From contig CAKUND010000003.1 of the NCBI GenBank assembly GCA_934668295.1, forward strand, positions 1 to 29,742: DNA of 29,742 nucleotides, written 5' to 3'. A program made the position numbers and the translations under genes. The stretch comes from an uncultured Oscillospiraceae bacterium (GTDB taxonomy: Bacteria; Bacillota; Clostridia; Oscillospirales; Oscillospiraceae). Below the pieces are notes generated by a model. The model was not told the DNA's origin. It ran no database searches and saw only the letters and a list, made by a program, of their open reading frames with translations. Of the stretch, positions 8,285-16,080 are shown one piece after another. The stretch's first letter is position 1. Each line of letters starts with the position of its first letter.

Positions 8285-10774
8285 TTACGGGTTACTGCCG
8301 GTGTTGTTCGTAAAGCTGTTCAGGATCCGGTCGATCACGCTCTGACTGTCGTCCGTGCCGTCGTCCTCCTCGTCTTCCTCTGGTTCCGGCTCAGGCAGAT
8401 CGTCCTCGGTGTGGATATAGCATTCCACGTTGATCGAGTCGACGTCGGGCGAAACGGCGGCGTAATAGCCGACCGGGAGATCGCCCGTCAGGATCGCATA
8501 GGCCTGATCGAGCACGACAACGCCGTTTTTGGGGAAGGCGCGGGACACATCGAGCAGCGCAGCCTTATGCGTAGCGTTGCCGGGGACCTGCGCGCAGAAT
8601 TCGTTGGCCACGTGGCCGGAGGCGTCGCAGATGTCGACCAGCTTATGGGCCGTGCACTGCGTCGTCGGAACGTCGTGCGCGCTGAGCGTGACGCGGACGG
8701 TGCGGTCGCCGCGCGGATCGAGCGCACAGGCGTCAGCCGGCAGAAGGCCGCTGTCGCGGCAGACCGTGACCTCAACGAGATTGGCCGGCTGCTTGAACGA
8801 TTTGTCCTTCAGATCCTGGTGCACGAGCTTCATGACCTTCTGCCACATGACGATGGAGGGGTTGGTGTCGGAATCCGTCAGGACGATCTCCTCCGGATCG
8901 TTGTAGCCGCACCAGACGACACCGGTGTAATACGGCGTATAGCCGGCAAACCAGCGGTCAAAATCGCGCGAGGTCGTGCCGGTCTTGCCGGCGACGGTCA
9001 TGTTTTCAAGCTGTGCCGCCATGCCGGTGCCCTTCTCAACGGTCGATTCGAGCATGTCGGTGATATACCACGCGGTCATATCCTTCATGGCGACGTGGGA
9101 ATCCTGCGTATTATCGAGAATGACCTGGCCGTTCGAATCCTTCACAACGGTGTACGTCCGGGCCTCGCGCCAGACGCCCTCGCTGGCAAACGCGGCATAG
9201 GCCGCCGTCATGGCGCGGACTGTCACGCCTCTTGTGAGGCTGCCGAGGGCAAGCGCCCAGAGATTCACGTCGGACAGCTCCTCGCCGTTTGTGGTCTTAT
9301 ACGAGGAGACAAGCGTGGACAGGCCCATCTTGTCCTTGGCGAAGGAATAGCTGTATTCCGGCGTCATCTGCGCCACGAGCTTGACCGGGACGGTATTGAT
9401 CGACTGCTCGACAGCCTCCTCCACGGACACGAGGCCGCGGTAGGTCGAGTCGAGGTTCTTGGGCCAGGTCGCCGTATCGGTAAAGGAATACGGCGTATCG
9501 TCCATGACGGTCGCGGGCGTGATGAGGCCGAGCTCGATGGCGGGTGCATAGACCGCGACAGGCTTGATGATAGAGCCGGGAGACAGGAGGCTTCTTGTCG
9601 CACAGTTCCAGACAAGGCTCCCCTGCTTTTTGCCGACGCCGCCGGCCAGGGCGACGATATCGCCGGTCGCATTGTCGACAATGACGATGCCGGACTGGAG
9701 CTGCTGGGAGCTGGCCGTGGCGGGCAGGCTCGAAAGATCCTCATAGACCTGATCGACGGCGGCCTGCACGTCGGGGTTGACGGTGGAATAGATCTGATAG
9801 CCGCCGGTCTTGACCATCGTGTAGACGATGTCATACTCGTAGCCTGTCTTGTCGCACAGATCGTTGACCACGTCGTTGATGACCTGATCGACGAACCAGG
9901 AATAATTATCGTCGGACTTTTTCTTTTCGCGGCTGGCGTTCGTGAACACCAGCTCCTGCGCGACGGCCTCGTCGTACTGGGCCTGGTTGATATAGCCCTG
10001 CTTGAGCATCTCGGAGAGGATGACCTCCTGCCGCTCCTTGTTGTTTTCCGCGCTGATATACGGGTCATAGCGCGAGGGGTTGTTGGTGATGCCGATCAAA
10101 GACGCGCACTCTGCCAGCGTCAGCTCCTTGACGTCCTTGCCGAAATACACGCGCGAGGCAGACTGCACGCCGCGGCAGTTTTCGCCGAGCGGAATGATAT
10201 TCAGATACAGCTCCATGATCTGCGGCTTCGTGTGCGTTTTTTCAAACTCGAGCGCGCGGTAGATCTCGACCAGCTTGCGGCGGACAGTCACCTCGCGTTC
10301 GCCGGTAGCGTTTTTGATGAACTGCTGCGTGATGGTCGAGCCGCCGGCCTCGCTCTTGCCGAGGAACATCTTGAAGCAGGCACGCATGGTCGTGACCCAG
10401 TCGACGCCCTGATGCTTTTCAAAGCGCTTGTCCTCGATGGCGATGCAGGCGTTGATAAGGTTCTTGGGGATATCGTCGTATTCGACGAACGTGCTGTTCG
10501 AGCCGCCGTAGATGGCCTGCAGCACCTCGTATTTTCCGGTATCCGGGTCTTCATAATAAATGACGGACGTCTGCTCCATGGAAAAGCTGTCAGAGGCCCA
10601 CTGCGCCTGCTGGGAAAGATCGTTTTTCACGTAGACCGCGAACAGGCACGCGAAGATCAGGGCTGTCAGAAATACCGTCAGGAAGATCGTGCCGACGACC
10701 TTGCCGATCACGGCAAATACACGCCCGGCGCCTCCTGCTCTTTTTCCGGTTTCGATTTTATCTTGTCTTGCCAT
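8285..10774 (-). CDS. Class A penicillin-binding protein (bifunctional transglycosylase/transpeptidase, PBP1A family)
   Basis: It polymerises lipid II and cross-links peptidoglycan outside the membrane. From the chosen start it has 829 residues. A membrane anchor is at about 20-50. The glycosyltransferase-51 domain has the catalytic E114 in EDKRF and GGSTITQQ at 144-151. The transpeptidase has the SxxK serine S401 (SIIK), S458-I-N and K597-T-G. The C-terminus ends in an acidic low-complexity tail rich in Glu and Asp. An in-frame ATG at 10819 is disfavoured because the ATG at 10774 follows GGAGG. It is first gene of the probable PBP-methyltransferase-ecfA1-ecfA2-ecfT transcript. Confidence 0.96.
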   Translation of the reverse strand: MARQDKIETGKRAGGAGRVFAVIGKVVGTIFLTVFLTALIFACLFAVYVKNDLSQQAQWASDSFSMEQTSVIYYEDPDTGKYEVLQAIYGGSNSTFVEYDDIPKNLINACIAIEDKRFEKHQGVDWVTTMRACFKMFLGKSEAGGSTITQQFIKNATGEREVTVRRKLVEIYRALEFEKTHTKPQIMELYLNIIPLGENCRGVQSASRVYFGKDVKELTLAECASLIGITNNPSRYDPYISAENNKERQEVILSEMLKQGYINQAQYDEAVAQELVFTNASREKKKSDDNYSWFVDQVINDVVNDLCDKTGYEYDIVYTMVKTGGYQIYSTVNPDVQAAVDQVYEDLSSLPATASSQQLQSGIVIVDNATGDIVALAGGVGKKQGSLVWNCATRSLLSPGSIIKPVAVYAPAIELGLITPATVMDDTPYSFTDTATWPKNLDSTYRGLVSVEEAVEQSINTVPVKLVAQMTPEYSYSFAKDKMGLSTLVSSYKTTNGEELSDVNLWALALGSLTRGVTVRAMTAAYAAFASEGVWREARTYTVVKDSNGQVILDNTQDSHVAMKDMTAWYITDMLESTVEKGTGMAAQLENMTVAGKTGTTSRDFDRWFAGYTPYYTGVVWCGYNDPEEIVLTDSDTNPSIVMWQKVMKLVHQDLKDKSFKQPANLVEVTVCRDSGLLPADACALDPRGDRTVRVTLSAHDVPTTQCTAHKLVDICDASGHVANEFCAQVPGNATHKAALLDVSRAFPKNGVVVLDQAYAILTGDLPVGYYAAVSPDVDSINVECYIHTEDDLPEPEPEEDEEDDGTDDSQSVIDRILNSFTNNTGSNP

Positions 10775-10849
10775 ACGGAACCTCCATGTTTTGTGTTGGC
10801 ATACAGGCAAACGGCGCACAGCGCCGTATTATCTCATTTTATCTAAATG

Positions 10850-10868
10850 ATTATAACACATCTGTCAA
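10850..10868 (-). promoter_or_regulatory. Promoter of the PBP-ecf transcript
   Basis: On the minus strand TGTTATAAT (10850-10858) is a perfect extended -10. A TTGACA lies too close (10863-10868) to serve that -10; it could instead pair with the weaker TAGATA 17 bp further downstream. The two overlapping readings cannot be separated by eye. Confidence 0.55.
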
Positions 10869-11022
10869 TTATTTTGAAAACAAATTTTGAAATCCATACA
10901 GTCTTTTTAATTCTTCCTGTTTTTGACCGGATTTCATGCGAAAAATATCGGATACCATCATATTTTCGCAACAAATCAGGCAGAATGCCGCGCGATTAGC
11001 GGAAACGGTCAGCAAATTCCTC

Positions 11023-11051
11023 TTGATTTTATACCGGCTTCCGGTTAGAAT
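11023..11051 (+). promoter_or_regulatory. SigA-type promoter of the DUF1292 gene
   Basis: TTGATT (11023-11028) and TAGAAT (11046-11051) are separated by exactly 17 bp. The start codon lies 34 bp further on. Confidence 0.75.
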
Positions 11052-11085
11052 AAGAGCATGAAAGCAAACGATACGGAGGCTTCCC

Positions 11086-11376
11086 ATGGAACAGCAGTAC
11101 GGCGACGATTTTATCAGCATCACCGACGAAGACGGAAAGGAATATGAGCTGGAGGTCCTGGCAGAGCTCGAGCATGAGGGCAGCCGCTATCTGGCCCTCG
11201 TCCCGGCAGGTTCCGGCGACGATGAGGCGGAGGATCTTGAGGTCAGCATTCTCAAATCCGTAGAGGAAAACGGTGAGGAATTCCTCGAGGCCATCGAAGA
11301 CGACGCGGAGCTCGAAGCGGTCTACAGCGCGCTGATGGATCTCATTTACGAGGATGAGGAAGAACCGGAGGCATAA
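11086..11376 (+). CDS. DUF1292 (YrzB-like) small acidic protein
   Basis: This 96-residue, very acidic protein begins with the D-x-I-x-I-T-D-E-D-G-K-E-Y-E-L-E-V pattern of the DUF1292/YrzB family. The family sits next to yrrK and ruvX-type genes in many Firmicutes; its function is unknown. Here it stands alone behind its own promoter and a GGAGG ribosome-binding site, followed by the putative 6S RNA. Cytoplasmic, with no membrane segment. Confidence 0.88.
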   Translation: MEQQYGDDFISITDEDGKEYELEVLAELEHEGSRYLALVPAGSGDDEAEDLEVSILKSVEENGEEFLEAIEDDAELEAVYSALMDLIYEDEEEPEA

Positions 11377-11420
11377 GCAGAGCCGCCGCAGTCTACAATA
11401 GAATATGATATCGCAAAAGA

Positions 11421-11624
11421 CGTGTCCCTGCGGGGTGCGTGACGGGTCCACTTAAACCCACATTATATTCAGGGGATGCCGGAACTTTTGCTGTCGATTG
11501 CAGGCCTCCCGCCCACGGCTTTGACCGGTGGTGGACGTTGGAAGCAGAGAAGCAGCAAAGAGGCAACCCACCTGCCCTTTCGTGCAGGTTATAATTGGAT
11601 TCGCACGGCTTCTGCGGGGATACG
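11421..11624 (+). ncRNA. ssrS: Probable 6S RNA
   Basis: 6S RNA binds sigma-A RNA polymerase by mimicking an open promoter. The segment has no open frame of merit yet is strongly structured. CGTGTCCCT (11421-11429) pairs with GGGGATACG (11616-11624), and GTGCG (11435-11439) pairs with CGCAC (11602-11606), giving a long interrupted closing stem of about 204 nt. The 5' strand reads CCCTGCGGGGTGCG, close to the CCCTGnGnTGTTCGC element of known 6S RNAs. An internal hairpin ACCTGC/GCAGGT lies near the 3' side. An intrinsic terminator follows 8 nt later. A -10-like TATGAT is at 11404-11409, with no clear -35. Identity is from structure and remembered consensus, not a covariance search. Confidence 0.68.
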
Positions 11625-11632
11625 TTTTTGCT

Positions 11633-11669
11633 GCAATGCGCTTTGCTTTGGCATAGCGCATTGCTTTTT
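11633..11669 (+). terminator. Intrinsic terminator of the 6S-like RNA
   Basis: Perfect 9-bp stem GCAATGCGC (11633-11641) with GCGCATTGC (11656-11664), followed by TTTTT. Confidence 0.85.
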
Positions 11670-11693
11670 CTGCGCATTCTGCAAAAATTATGC

Positions 11694-11722
11694 TTGCATA
11701 TGACGCCGCTTTTCGGTATAAT
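11694..11722 (+). promoter_or_regulatory. SigA-type promoter of the parvulin foldase gene
   Basis: TTGCAT (11694-11699), 17-bp spacer, perfect TATAAT (11717-11722). The leader to the start codon is about 70 nt. It contains two overlapping short hairpins (CGGGA/TCCCG at 11741-11755 and CCCG/CGGG at 11752-11766), the first followed by a T run. Confidence 0.82.
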
Positions 11723-11800
11723 ACGCATTGAATTGCCTGACGGGATGATTTCCCGCTTTTTTCGGGCAAAAACCCAGACTTATGAGAGGAATGATCCCAA

Positions 11801-13351
11801 ATGAGCGCATCCCGTGAAAAGAACAAGCGCAAGGAGCAGACCGCAGCCCCCGAAGCTGCCAAGGAAGCAAAGAAAGGTATGAGCAAGGGACTGAAGACGA
11901 CGCTGATCGCTGTCTGCGCCGTTCTGGTCGTCTGCATCGTTGTGTTCTTCTACATGCTGACCAGCGGCTTCTTCGCATCGCACGCCACTGCAGCGACCGT
12001 CGGCAGCCATAATCTTTCCCCGGCCATGGTCAATTACTTCTATAAGGGCGCCTACAGCAATATGCAGAGCCAGTACGGCGACTTTATGAGCTATATCCTT
12101 GACACCGAAACGCCGCTTGACGAGCAGACCTATGACGAGGAATCCGGCCAGACATGGGCTGATTTCTTCACCGAGCAGGGTCTGAACACCGCCGCTGAGG
12201 TCTACGCCATCGCCGACAAGGCCAAGGCCAACGGCTACACGCTTTCCGAGAAGGAGCAGGCTTCCATCGATTCGCAGATCTCGTCCCTCGAGCTCTATGC
12301 CACGTATTCCAATATGAATAAGAACAGCTACATCGCAGCTGTCTACGGCACGGGCTGCAACGAAAAGAGCTTCCGCGAGTACCTCGAACTCACAACGCTG
12401 GCAAGCAGCTACGCACAGTCCATCAGCAACGGCTTCACCTACACCGACGCGGAGATTGCCGCCGAGTATGAAGCGAACCCCAACAGCTATGACGCCGTGA
12501 CCTACCGGCAGTTCCTCGTCTCCGACTCGCTGTTCCAGACCTCGACGGACAGCAGCGACGAAAGCACAGCGGACAGCAGCGACACCACCGAGGAGCTGTC
12601 TGAGGAAGAGCTGACCGCGCTCAAGGAGGAGATGGCCTCCACGATGGCCGCCGACACCGCACACGACGAGCAGGCCTTCATCAACGCAGCCTATGAAAAC
12701 GCGCAGGATTCCGCGAAGGAAAGTTATGCTGACGAGAGCTATACGCTGAAGGAAGACCAGCTGTATTCCTCGCTGAGCAGCGACGTTGCCGACTGGCTGT
12801 TCGACGCATCCCGCACGGAAGGCGACACGACCTATATCGCGAACGACAGCGGCGTTTACTACGTCCTGTACTTCGTCTCCCGCAGCACGAACGACAATCT
12901 GCTCCCGAACGTGCGCCACATCCTGATCTCCGTCAGCGATACCTCTGACGAGACCGCAATGGACGAAGCCCGCGCAAAGGCCGACGAGATCCTTGCGGAG
13001 TTTGACGCAGGCGACAAGACGGCGGAGAGCTTCGGCGAGCTGGCCAAGGAATACACCGACGACTCCAATGGCGACGAAGGCGGCCTGTATGAGAACATCA
13101 CGCCGGGCCAGATGGTCACGGAGTTCAACGACTGGTGCTTCGACGAGAGCCGTCAGCCCGGCGACACCGGCATTGTCGAGACGTCCTACGGCGTGCATGT
13201 CATGTACTTCGACAGCTTCGGCAAGTCCTATCGTGACACGCTCGTTGAAAATGCTCTGCGCACCGCAGCTTACAACGAATGGCATGACGGCGTCGTCGGC
13301 GACAACGCATTTACGACCGTTCCCTTCGGCATGAAGTTCACCACAAAATAA
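11801..13351 (+). CDS. PrsA/SurA-like membrane-anchored peptidyl-prolyl isomerase (parvulin)
   Basis: This extracytoplasmic foldase probably helps secreted and envelope proteins fold. Of its 516 residues, the basic N-terminus (1-30) is followed by a membrane helix at about 32-54. There is no proper lipobox: the cysteines inside the helix are not followed by a small residue, so it is anchored by the helix, unlike Bacillus PrsA lipoproteins. A SurA_N-like chaperone region spans about 65-230. A Ser/Asp/Glu-rich linker is at about 245-285. The parvulin domain is at about 371-470, with V-R-H-I-L at its start, G-G-L-Y at 427-430 and the C-terminal G-V-H-V-M motif. The start follows AGAGGA at fair spacing. 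Confidence 0.9.
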   Translation: MSASREKNKRKEQTAAPEAAKEAKKGMSKGLKTTLIAVCAVLVVCIVVFFYMLTSGFFASHATAATVGSHNLSPAMVNYFYKGAYSNMQSQYGDFMSYILDTETPLDEQTYDEESGQTWADFFTEQGLNTAAEVYAIADKAKANGYTLSEKEQASIDSQISSLELYATYSNMNKNSYIAAVYGTGCNEKSFREYLELTTLASSYAQSISNGFTYTDAEIAAEYEANPNSYDAVTYRQFLVSDSLFQTSTDSSDESTADSSDTTEELSEEELTALKEEMASTMAADTAHDEQAFINAAYENAQDSAKESYADESYTLKEDQLYSSLSSDVADWLFDASRTEGDTTYIANDSGVYYVLYFVSRSTNDNLLPNVRHILISVSDTSDETAMDEARAKADEILAEFDAGDKTAESFGELAKEYTDDSNGDEGGLYENITPGQMVTEFNDWCFDESRQPGDTGIVETSYGVHVMYFDSFGKSYRDTLVENALRTAAYNEWHDGVVGDNAFTTVPFGMKFTTK

Positions 13352-13361
13352 TCGCTTTCAG

Positions 13362-13389
13362 GCAGCCGTCCGGATGGGCGGCTGCTTTT
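13362..13389 (+). terminator. Intrinsic terminator after the parvulin gene
   Basis: 10-bp stem GCAGCCGTCC (13362-13371) with GGGCGGCTGC (13376-13385), one G-T pair, GGAT loop, then TTTT. Confidence 0.85.
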
Positions 13390-13401
13390 GTCCTGTTGTA
13401 T

Positions 13402-13448
13402 AAAACACCCCTTCTTGCGGCAGACTATGCCGTAGGAAGGGGTGTTTT
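13402..13448 (+). promoter_or_regulatory. Long hairpin burying the ribosome-binding site of the first TauE half-gene
   Basis: An uninterrupted 21-bp stem pairs 13402-13422 with 13428-13448 through a 5-nt loop (two G-U pairs). The 3' arm contains AGGAAGGGG, the only Shine-Dalgarno candidate, and ends one base before the ATG at 13450. It could block translation, or be a terminator-like palindrome for read-through from upstream. Confidence 0.75.
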
Positions 13449-13449
13449 G

Positions 13450-13824
13450 ATGCAGGGAAACACACAGGCGCCGCGTATCGGCTTCTGCCTGCTGGCGGGT
13501 GCGCTGGCGGGCTTTATCAACGGGTTTTTCGGCGCAGGCGGTGGGATGGTGCTCGTGCCGCTGCTGATCTGGCTGTGCAGGCTCGAGGATAAGGCGGCGT
13601 TTTCGTCCGCGATCGCGGTGATTTTGCCGCTGTGCGTCGTTTCGATCGCAGTTTATGCGCTGCATGACAGCCTGCCGCTTACAGACGCTCTCCCCTATCT
13701 CGTCGGCGGCGCGGCTGGCGGCGTTCTGGCAGGGCTTCTGTTCCGGAAGATGCCGGCCAAGGTGCTGCACCTGATCCTTGGCGGCGTGATCCTTGCGGGA
13801 GGAATTCGTCTGATCGTATGCTGA
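13450..13824 (+). CDS. TauE/SafE-family half-transporter, N-terminal-type half
   Basis: This 124-residue membrane protein has about four helices and corresponds to one of the two repeats of the 250-residue TauE/SafE (DUF81) anion exporters. The repeat signature G-x-x-x-G-x-F-G-A-G-G-G occurs around 20-32, followed by P-L-L-I. The in-frame ATG at 13396 has no ribosome-binding site. The ATG at 13450 follows AAGGGG, which lies within a long hairpin. Its stop overlaps the start of the next half-gene by 7 bp (ATGCTGA). The pair probably assembles as a heterodimer equal to one full transporter. The substrate is unknown (sulfite, sulfonates or other small organic anions in known members). Confidence 0.85.
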   Translation: MQGNTQAPRIGFCLLAGALAGFINGFFGAGGGMVLVPLLIWLCRLEDKAAFSSAIAVILPLCVVSIAVYALHDSLPLTDALPYLVGGAAGGVLAGLLFRKMPAKVLHLILGGVILAGGIRLIVC

Positions 13825-14189
13825 CTTTTATCGCAGCGGCCGCAGCAGGACTTGTCTGCGGCGTTTTATCGGGCTTCGGCATTGGCGGCGGAAGCCTGCT
13901 GATGGTCTGGATGACCGCCGTTTTATCCATGGAACAGAAAGCGGCGCAGGGCGTGAATCTGCTGTATTTTCTTCCCTGCGCAGCCTGCGCGCTGATCTTC
14001 CATATCAAGAACAAGCAGATCGTCTGGCGGGCAGTCTGGCCCGCGGCGCTTGCGGGCAGCGTCTGCGCCGTGGGCGGGGCGCTGCTGGCGCAGAGCGTGG
14101 ACGCGGAGCTGCTGCGGAAGCTGTTCGGCGGCTTCCTGATCTTGGTCGGGCTGTCGGAGATCTTTCTGAAGGGGCTGAAGAAGGAGTAG
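13818..14189 (+). CDS. TauE/SafE-family half-transporter, second half
   Basis: This 123-residue partner of the preceding gene has about four helices. It has its own repeat signature, G-x-x-S-G-F-G-I-G-G-G-S (residues about 15-26), then Q-G-V-N-L-L-Y-F-L-P near 44-53, typical of TauE/SafE. Translation is probably coupled to the upstream half, because GGAGG lies 15 bases before the ATG and the genes overlap by 7 bp. There is no sign of a broken full-length gene: both halves start and stop cleanly, and each contains one complete repeat. Confidence 0.85.
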   Translation: MLTFIAAAAAGLVCGVLSGFGIGGGSLLMVWMTAVLSMEQKAAQGVNLLYFLPCAACALIFHIKNKQIVWRAVWPAALAGSVCAVGGALLAQSVDAELLRKLFGGFLILVGLSEIFLKGLKKE

Positions 14190-14196
14190 GCCAGCA

Positions 14197-14215
14197 GGGC
14201 CTTCCTCCGCCCCTA
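14197..14215 (-). repeat. Partial copy of the dispersed GTAGGGGC repeat
   Basis: The plus strand reads GGGCCTTCCTCCGCCCCTAC. The GCCCCTAC end matches the other copies; the inner part has diverged. Confidence 0.5.
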
Positions 14216-14269
14216 CCAACTGCATCTGTTTTTCGTGTTGATGGGTTCGCTCGCATCGTGTATCGGCAT

Positions 14270-14737
14270 TCACCGGCTGTGCTCCTCGTCGCAGCAGTCG
14301 ATAGCGAGGACGGTGCACAGGGCGAGCAGCGCGTCGCGCGGGTCGGCAACCTCCAATGCGTAGCGGTCGCCGAGAGTCAGGAAGGCGCGGGAGATGGCCG
14401 CGACGCGGCTGCCGTTTTTCGTGATCTCGTATTCAAGGCTCATGAAGTCGCCCTCGATCTCCCAGCCCAGCTCGTCGAGCGAATAGCTGCGGGAAAAGAA
14501 CGCGAAATTCCGCGTCAAATCGTATTCCCGTCCGTCGACAGTCAGCGCATAGGTACACGGCAGTGAGAACGGCACATGCTGGACGGCGGCGATCTGCCGC
14601 CCGGAGGCGTCCTGCACGATGAGCTTTTTGCCGAAATTGAAAAACTCACGGTCCGCGCTGTAGACAAGATTTTCGTTTTCGTCCCAGATATCAAAGTGGT
14701 CGAACGACAAAAATTCCTCTTTCAGGTAAAAAATCAT
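14270..14737 (-). CDS. LURP-one-related / tubby-like (LOR, DUF567) protein
   Basis: This 155-residue cytoplasmic protein begins with the Y-L-K-E-E-F-L-S-F-x-x-x-F-x-I-x-D-E-x-x-x-x-V-Y pattern seen in the LOR family, a 12-stranded barrel related to the tubby C-terminal domain. Alternating hydrophobic strands continue to about residue 145. The bacterial function is unknown; lipid binding or membrane tethering is only an analogy with tubby. The frame extends to an ATG at 14779, but the ATG at 14737 follows GGGAGAG and matches the family start. It is transcribed divergently from the DUF4317 gene. Confidence 0.78.
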   Translation of the reverse strand: MIFYLKEEFLSFDHFDIWDENENLVYSADREFFNFGKKLIVQDASGRQIAAVQHVPFSLPCTYALTVDGREYDLTRNFAFFSRSYSLDELGWEIEGDFMSLEYEITKNGSRVAAISRAFLTLGDRYALEVADPRDALLALCTVLAIDCCDEEHSR

Positions 14738-14811
14738 GGTATTCTCTCCCTTCTGATGCGTTAGACGCATTTTGTGCAAAAGAGTTCTGACTGGAAATCA
14801 ACCTGTATCTA

Positions 14812-14820
14812 TGATATAAT
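14812..14820 (+). promoter_or_regulatory. Extended -10 promoter of the DUF4317 gene
   Basis: TGATATAAT is a perfect extended -10 element, 31 bp before the chosen start codon. The -35 region (TGGAAA at 14792-14797) is weak. Confidence 0.65.
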
Positions 14821-14851
14821 AACTGCACATTCAGCACAAGGAGTTTTTCCC

Positions 14852-15982
14852 ATGACGAACAAAGAGATCGGCGAGCTGCGGCGCCGTATGAAGCCCGACC
14901 GCACCAATCTGACCGCCGTTTACGGCTGCTACGTCGCCTCCAGCGGCGAAATCCTGTCCACGTTCCGTGAGCCGTTCGGCCTGATGGCGGAGGAGGACAA
15001 GGAAAAGTATCTGGCGATCTTCCGCCGCGCGCTGTCCGGCACGCCGGATAAAAATCTGATCGACCTGTCGTTCACCACAAAGCAGGTCGCCGATTCCGAC
15101 GAGCACCGGCTGCTCATGCGCCTGCGCGAGACGGCGCTGGACGACGAGGAGGCGCGGCAGAAGCTGTTCCAGACCATCATCGGCGCGGTCAGCTTTGAAG
15201 AAAACTTTCTGATTTTGCTGGCGCACGAGCGCTACGATGTGCCTTTTAAGGTCAGGGACGGCGCGAAGCTCGAAGACGGCAGCGAGGTCTTCTCCTATTT
15301 TGTCTGCGCCGTCTGCCCCGTCAAGCCGGGCAAGGAGCTTCTGAGCTACATAGCCGAGGAAAAGACGTTCCACAACCGCTCAGCCGGCTGGGCTGCGGGT
15401 ATGCCGGAGGTCGGCTTCCTCTTTCCTGCCTTCGACGGACGGCGGACGAATCTTTATAACTGCCTGTTCTACACGCATTCGTCCGGCGCGGACAATCAGC
15501 CGCTCATCGACGCGCTGTTCCGCGTCCAGCCGCCGATGCCCGCTGACGAGCAGCGCGACACCTTCGGCGGCGTACTGCGCAATGCGCTGGATGAGGAATG
15601 CTCGCTCGCCGTCGTGCAGCAGGTGCGGCAGGAGCTCAAAGACCGCATCGACGCATGGCAGGAGGCAAAGAGCGACGATCCGCTGGTCGTGAGCGGCGAC
15701 GAGCTCAAGGACGTACTGGAGAGCTGCGGCGTGTCAGAGGGAAAACGGATGCAGTTTGGCGCGCAGTTCGACGAGTCCTTCGGCGGCGGCGCGGTGCTCA
15801 ATCCCCGGAATCTGATCGACGTGAAAAAATGCGTTGTCAAGACGCCGGACGTGTCCATCACCGTCAATCCCGAACGGCCTGACCTCATCGAAACGCGCAC
15901 GCTCGGCGGTGTCCGGTATATCCTCATTAAGGCCGATGAAGGTGTCGAGCTCAACGGCATCGATCTGGCGGAGGAAGCGTAA
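14852..15982 (+). CDS. DUF4317 family protein
   Basis: The 376-residue soluble protein starts M-T-N-K-E-I-G-E-L-R-R-R and continues with Y-G-C-Y-V near residue 26. This is the pattern of the DUF4317 family, common in Clostridia and of unknown function. There is no signal peptide, membrane helix or nucleotide-binding motif. The start at 14852 follows AAGGAG; an in-frame ATG at 14774 lies upstream of the -10 element and is discarded. It stands alone: a divergent LOR gene upstream, and a terminator hairpin about 100 bp downstream. Confidence 0.85.
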   Translation: MTNKEIGELRRRMKPDRTNLTAVYGCYVASSGEILSTFREPFGLMAEEDKEKYLAIFRRALSGTPDKNLIDLSFTTKQVADSDEHRLLMRLRETALDDEEARQKLFQTIIGAVSFEENFLILLAHERYDVPFKVRDGAKLEDGSEVFSYFVCAVCPVKPGKELLSYIAEEKTFHNRSAGWAAGMPEVGFLFPAFDGRRTNLYNCLFYTHSSGADNQPLIDALFRVQPPMPADEQRDTFGGVLRNALDEECSLAVVQQVRQELKDRIDAWQEAKSDDPLVVSGDELKDVLESCGVSEGKRMQFGAQFDESFGGGAVLNPRNLIDVKKCVVKTPDVSITVNPERPDLIETRTLGGVRYILIKADEGVELNGIDLAEEA

Positions 15983-15990
15983 GTTACGTT

Positions 15991-16016
15991 GTAGGGGCCG
16001 ATGCCTGCTCAGCCCG
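15991..16016 (+). repeat. Dispersed GTAGGGGC repeat, copy 3 (diverged)
   Basis: GTAGGGGCCGATGCC followed by TGCTCAGCCCG; keeps the 5' block of the repeat and a GGGC...GCCC pairing. Confidence 0.65.
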
Positions 16017-16080
16017 CTGGGAAGTTACGAATTCGCTGAAAGAATTTTGCTTTTTGCAGCTGCCTGCCGCCTCTCATATC

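Larger units (their letters stand above)
10775..11085. other. Divergent intergenic region between PBP and DUF1292 genes
   Basis: These 311 bp are AT-rich compared with their surroundings. They hold a promoter facing each way (10850-10868 minus, 11023-11051 plus). In the PBP leader there is a perfect 7-bp hairpin, ACGGCGC and GCGCCGT at 10811-10827. I see nothing further in 10870-11020; the 84-codon minus-strand frame there has no ribosome-binding site and does not look like a protein. Confidence 0.6.

Noticed and set aside
8411..10846. 811-codon open frame antisense to the PBP gene
   Set aside because: It is the mirror of a high-GC gene with all catalytic motifs intact on the other strand. 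Its protein is low-complexity (Asp, Val, His, Arg-rich), lacks recognisable domains, and has no matching ribosome-binding site.
10869..11123. 84-codon minus-strand frame in the PBP-DUF1292 gap
   Set aside because: No ribosome-binding site, overlaps the DUF1292 promoter and start, and the product resembles no protein family.
11452..11937. Minus-strand frames (161 and 111 codons) across the 6S-like region
   Set aside because: They run through a strongly structured RNA, its terminator and the parvulin promoter, with no ribosome-binding site or domains.
11780..13285. 501-codon frame antisense to the parvulin gene
   Set aside because: The plus-strand gene has a promoter, ribosome-binding site and clear domains; the antisense frame has none.
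13396..13449. 18-codon longer start for the first TauE half-gene
   Set aside because: The extra codons are entirely hairpin sequence and have no ribosome-binding site.
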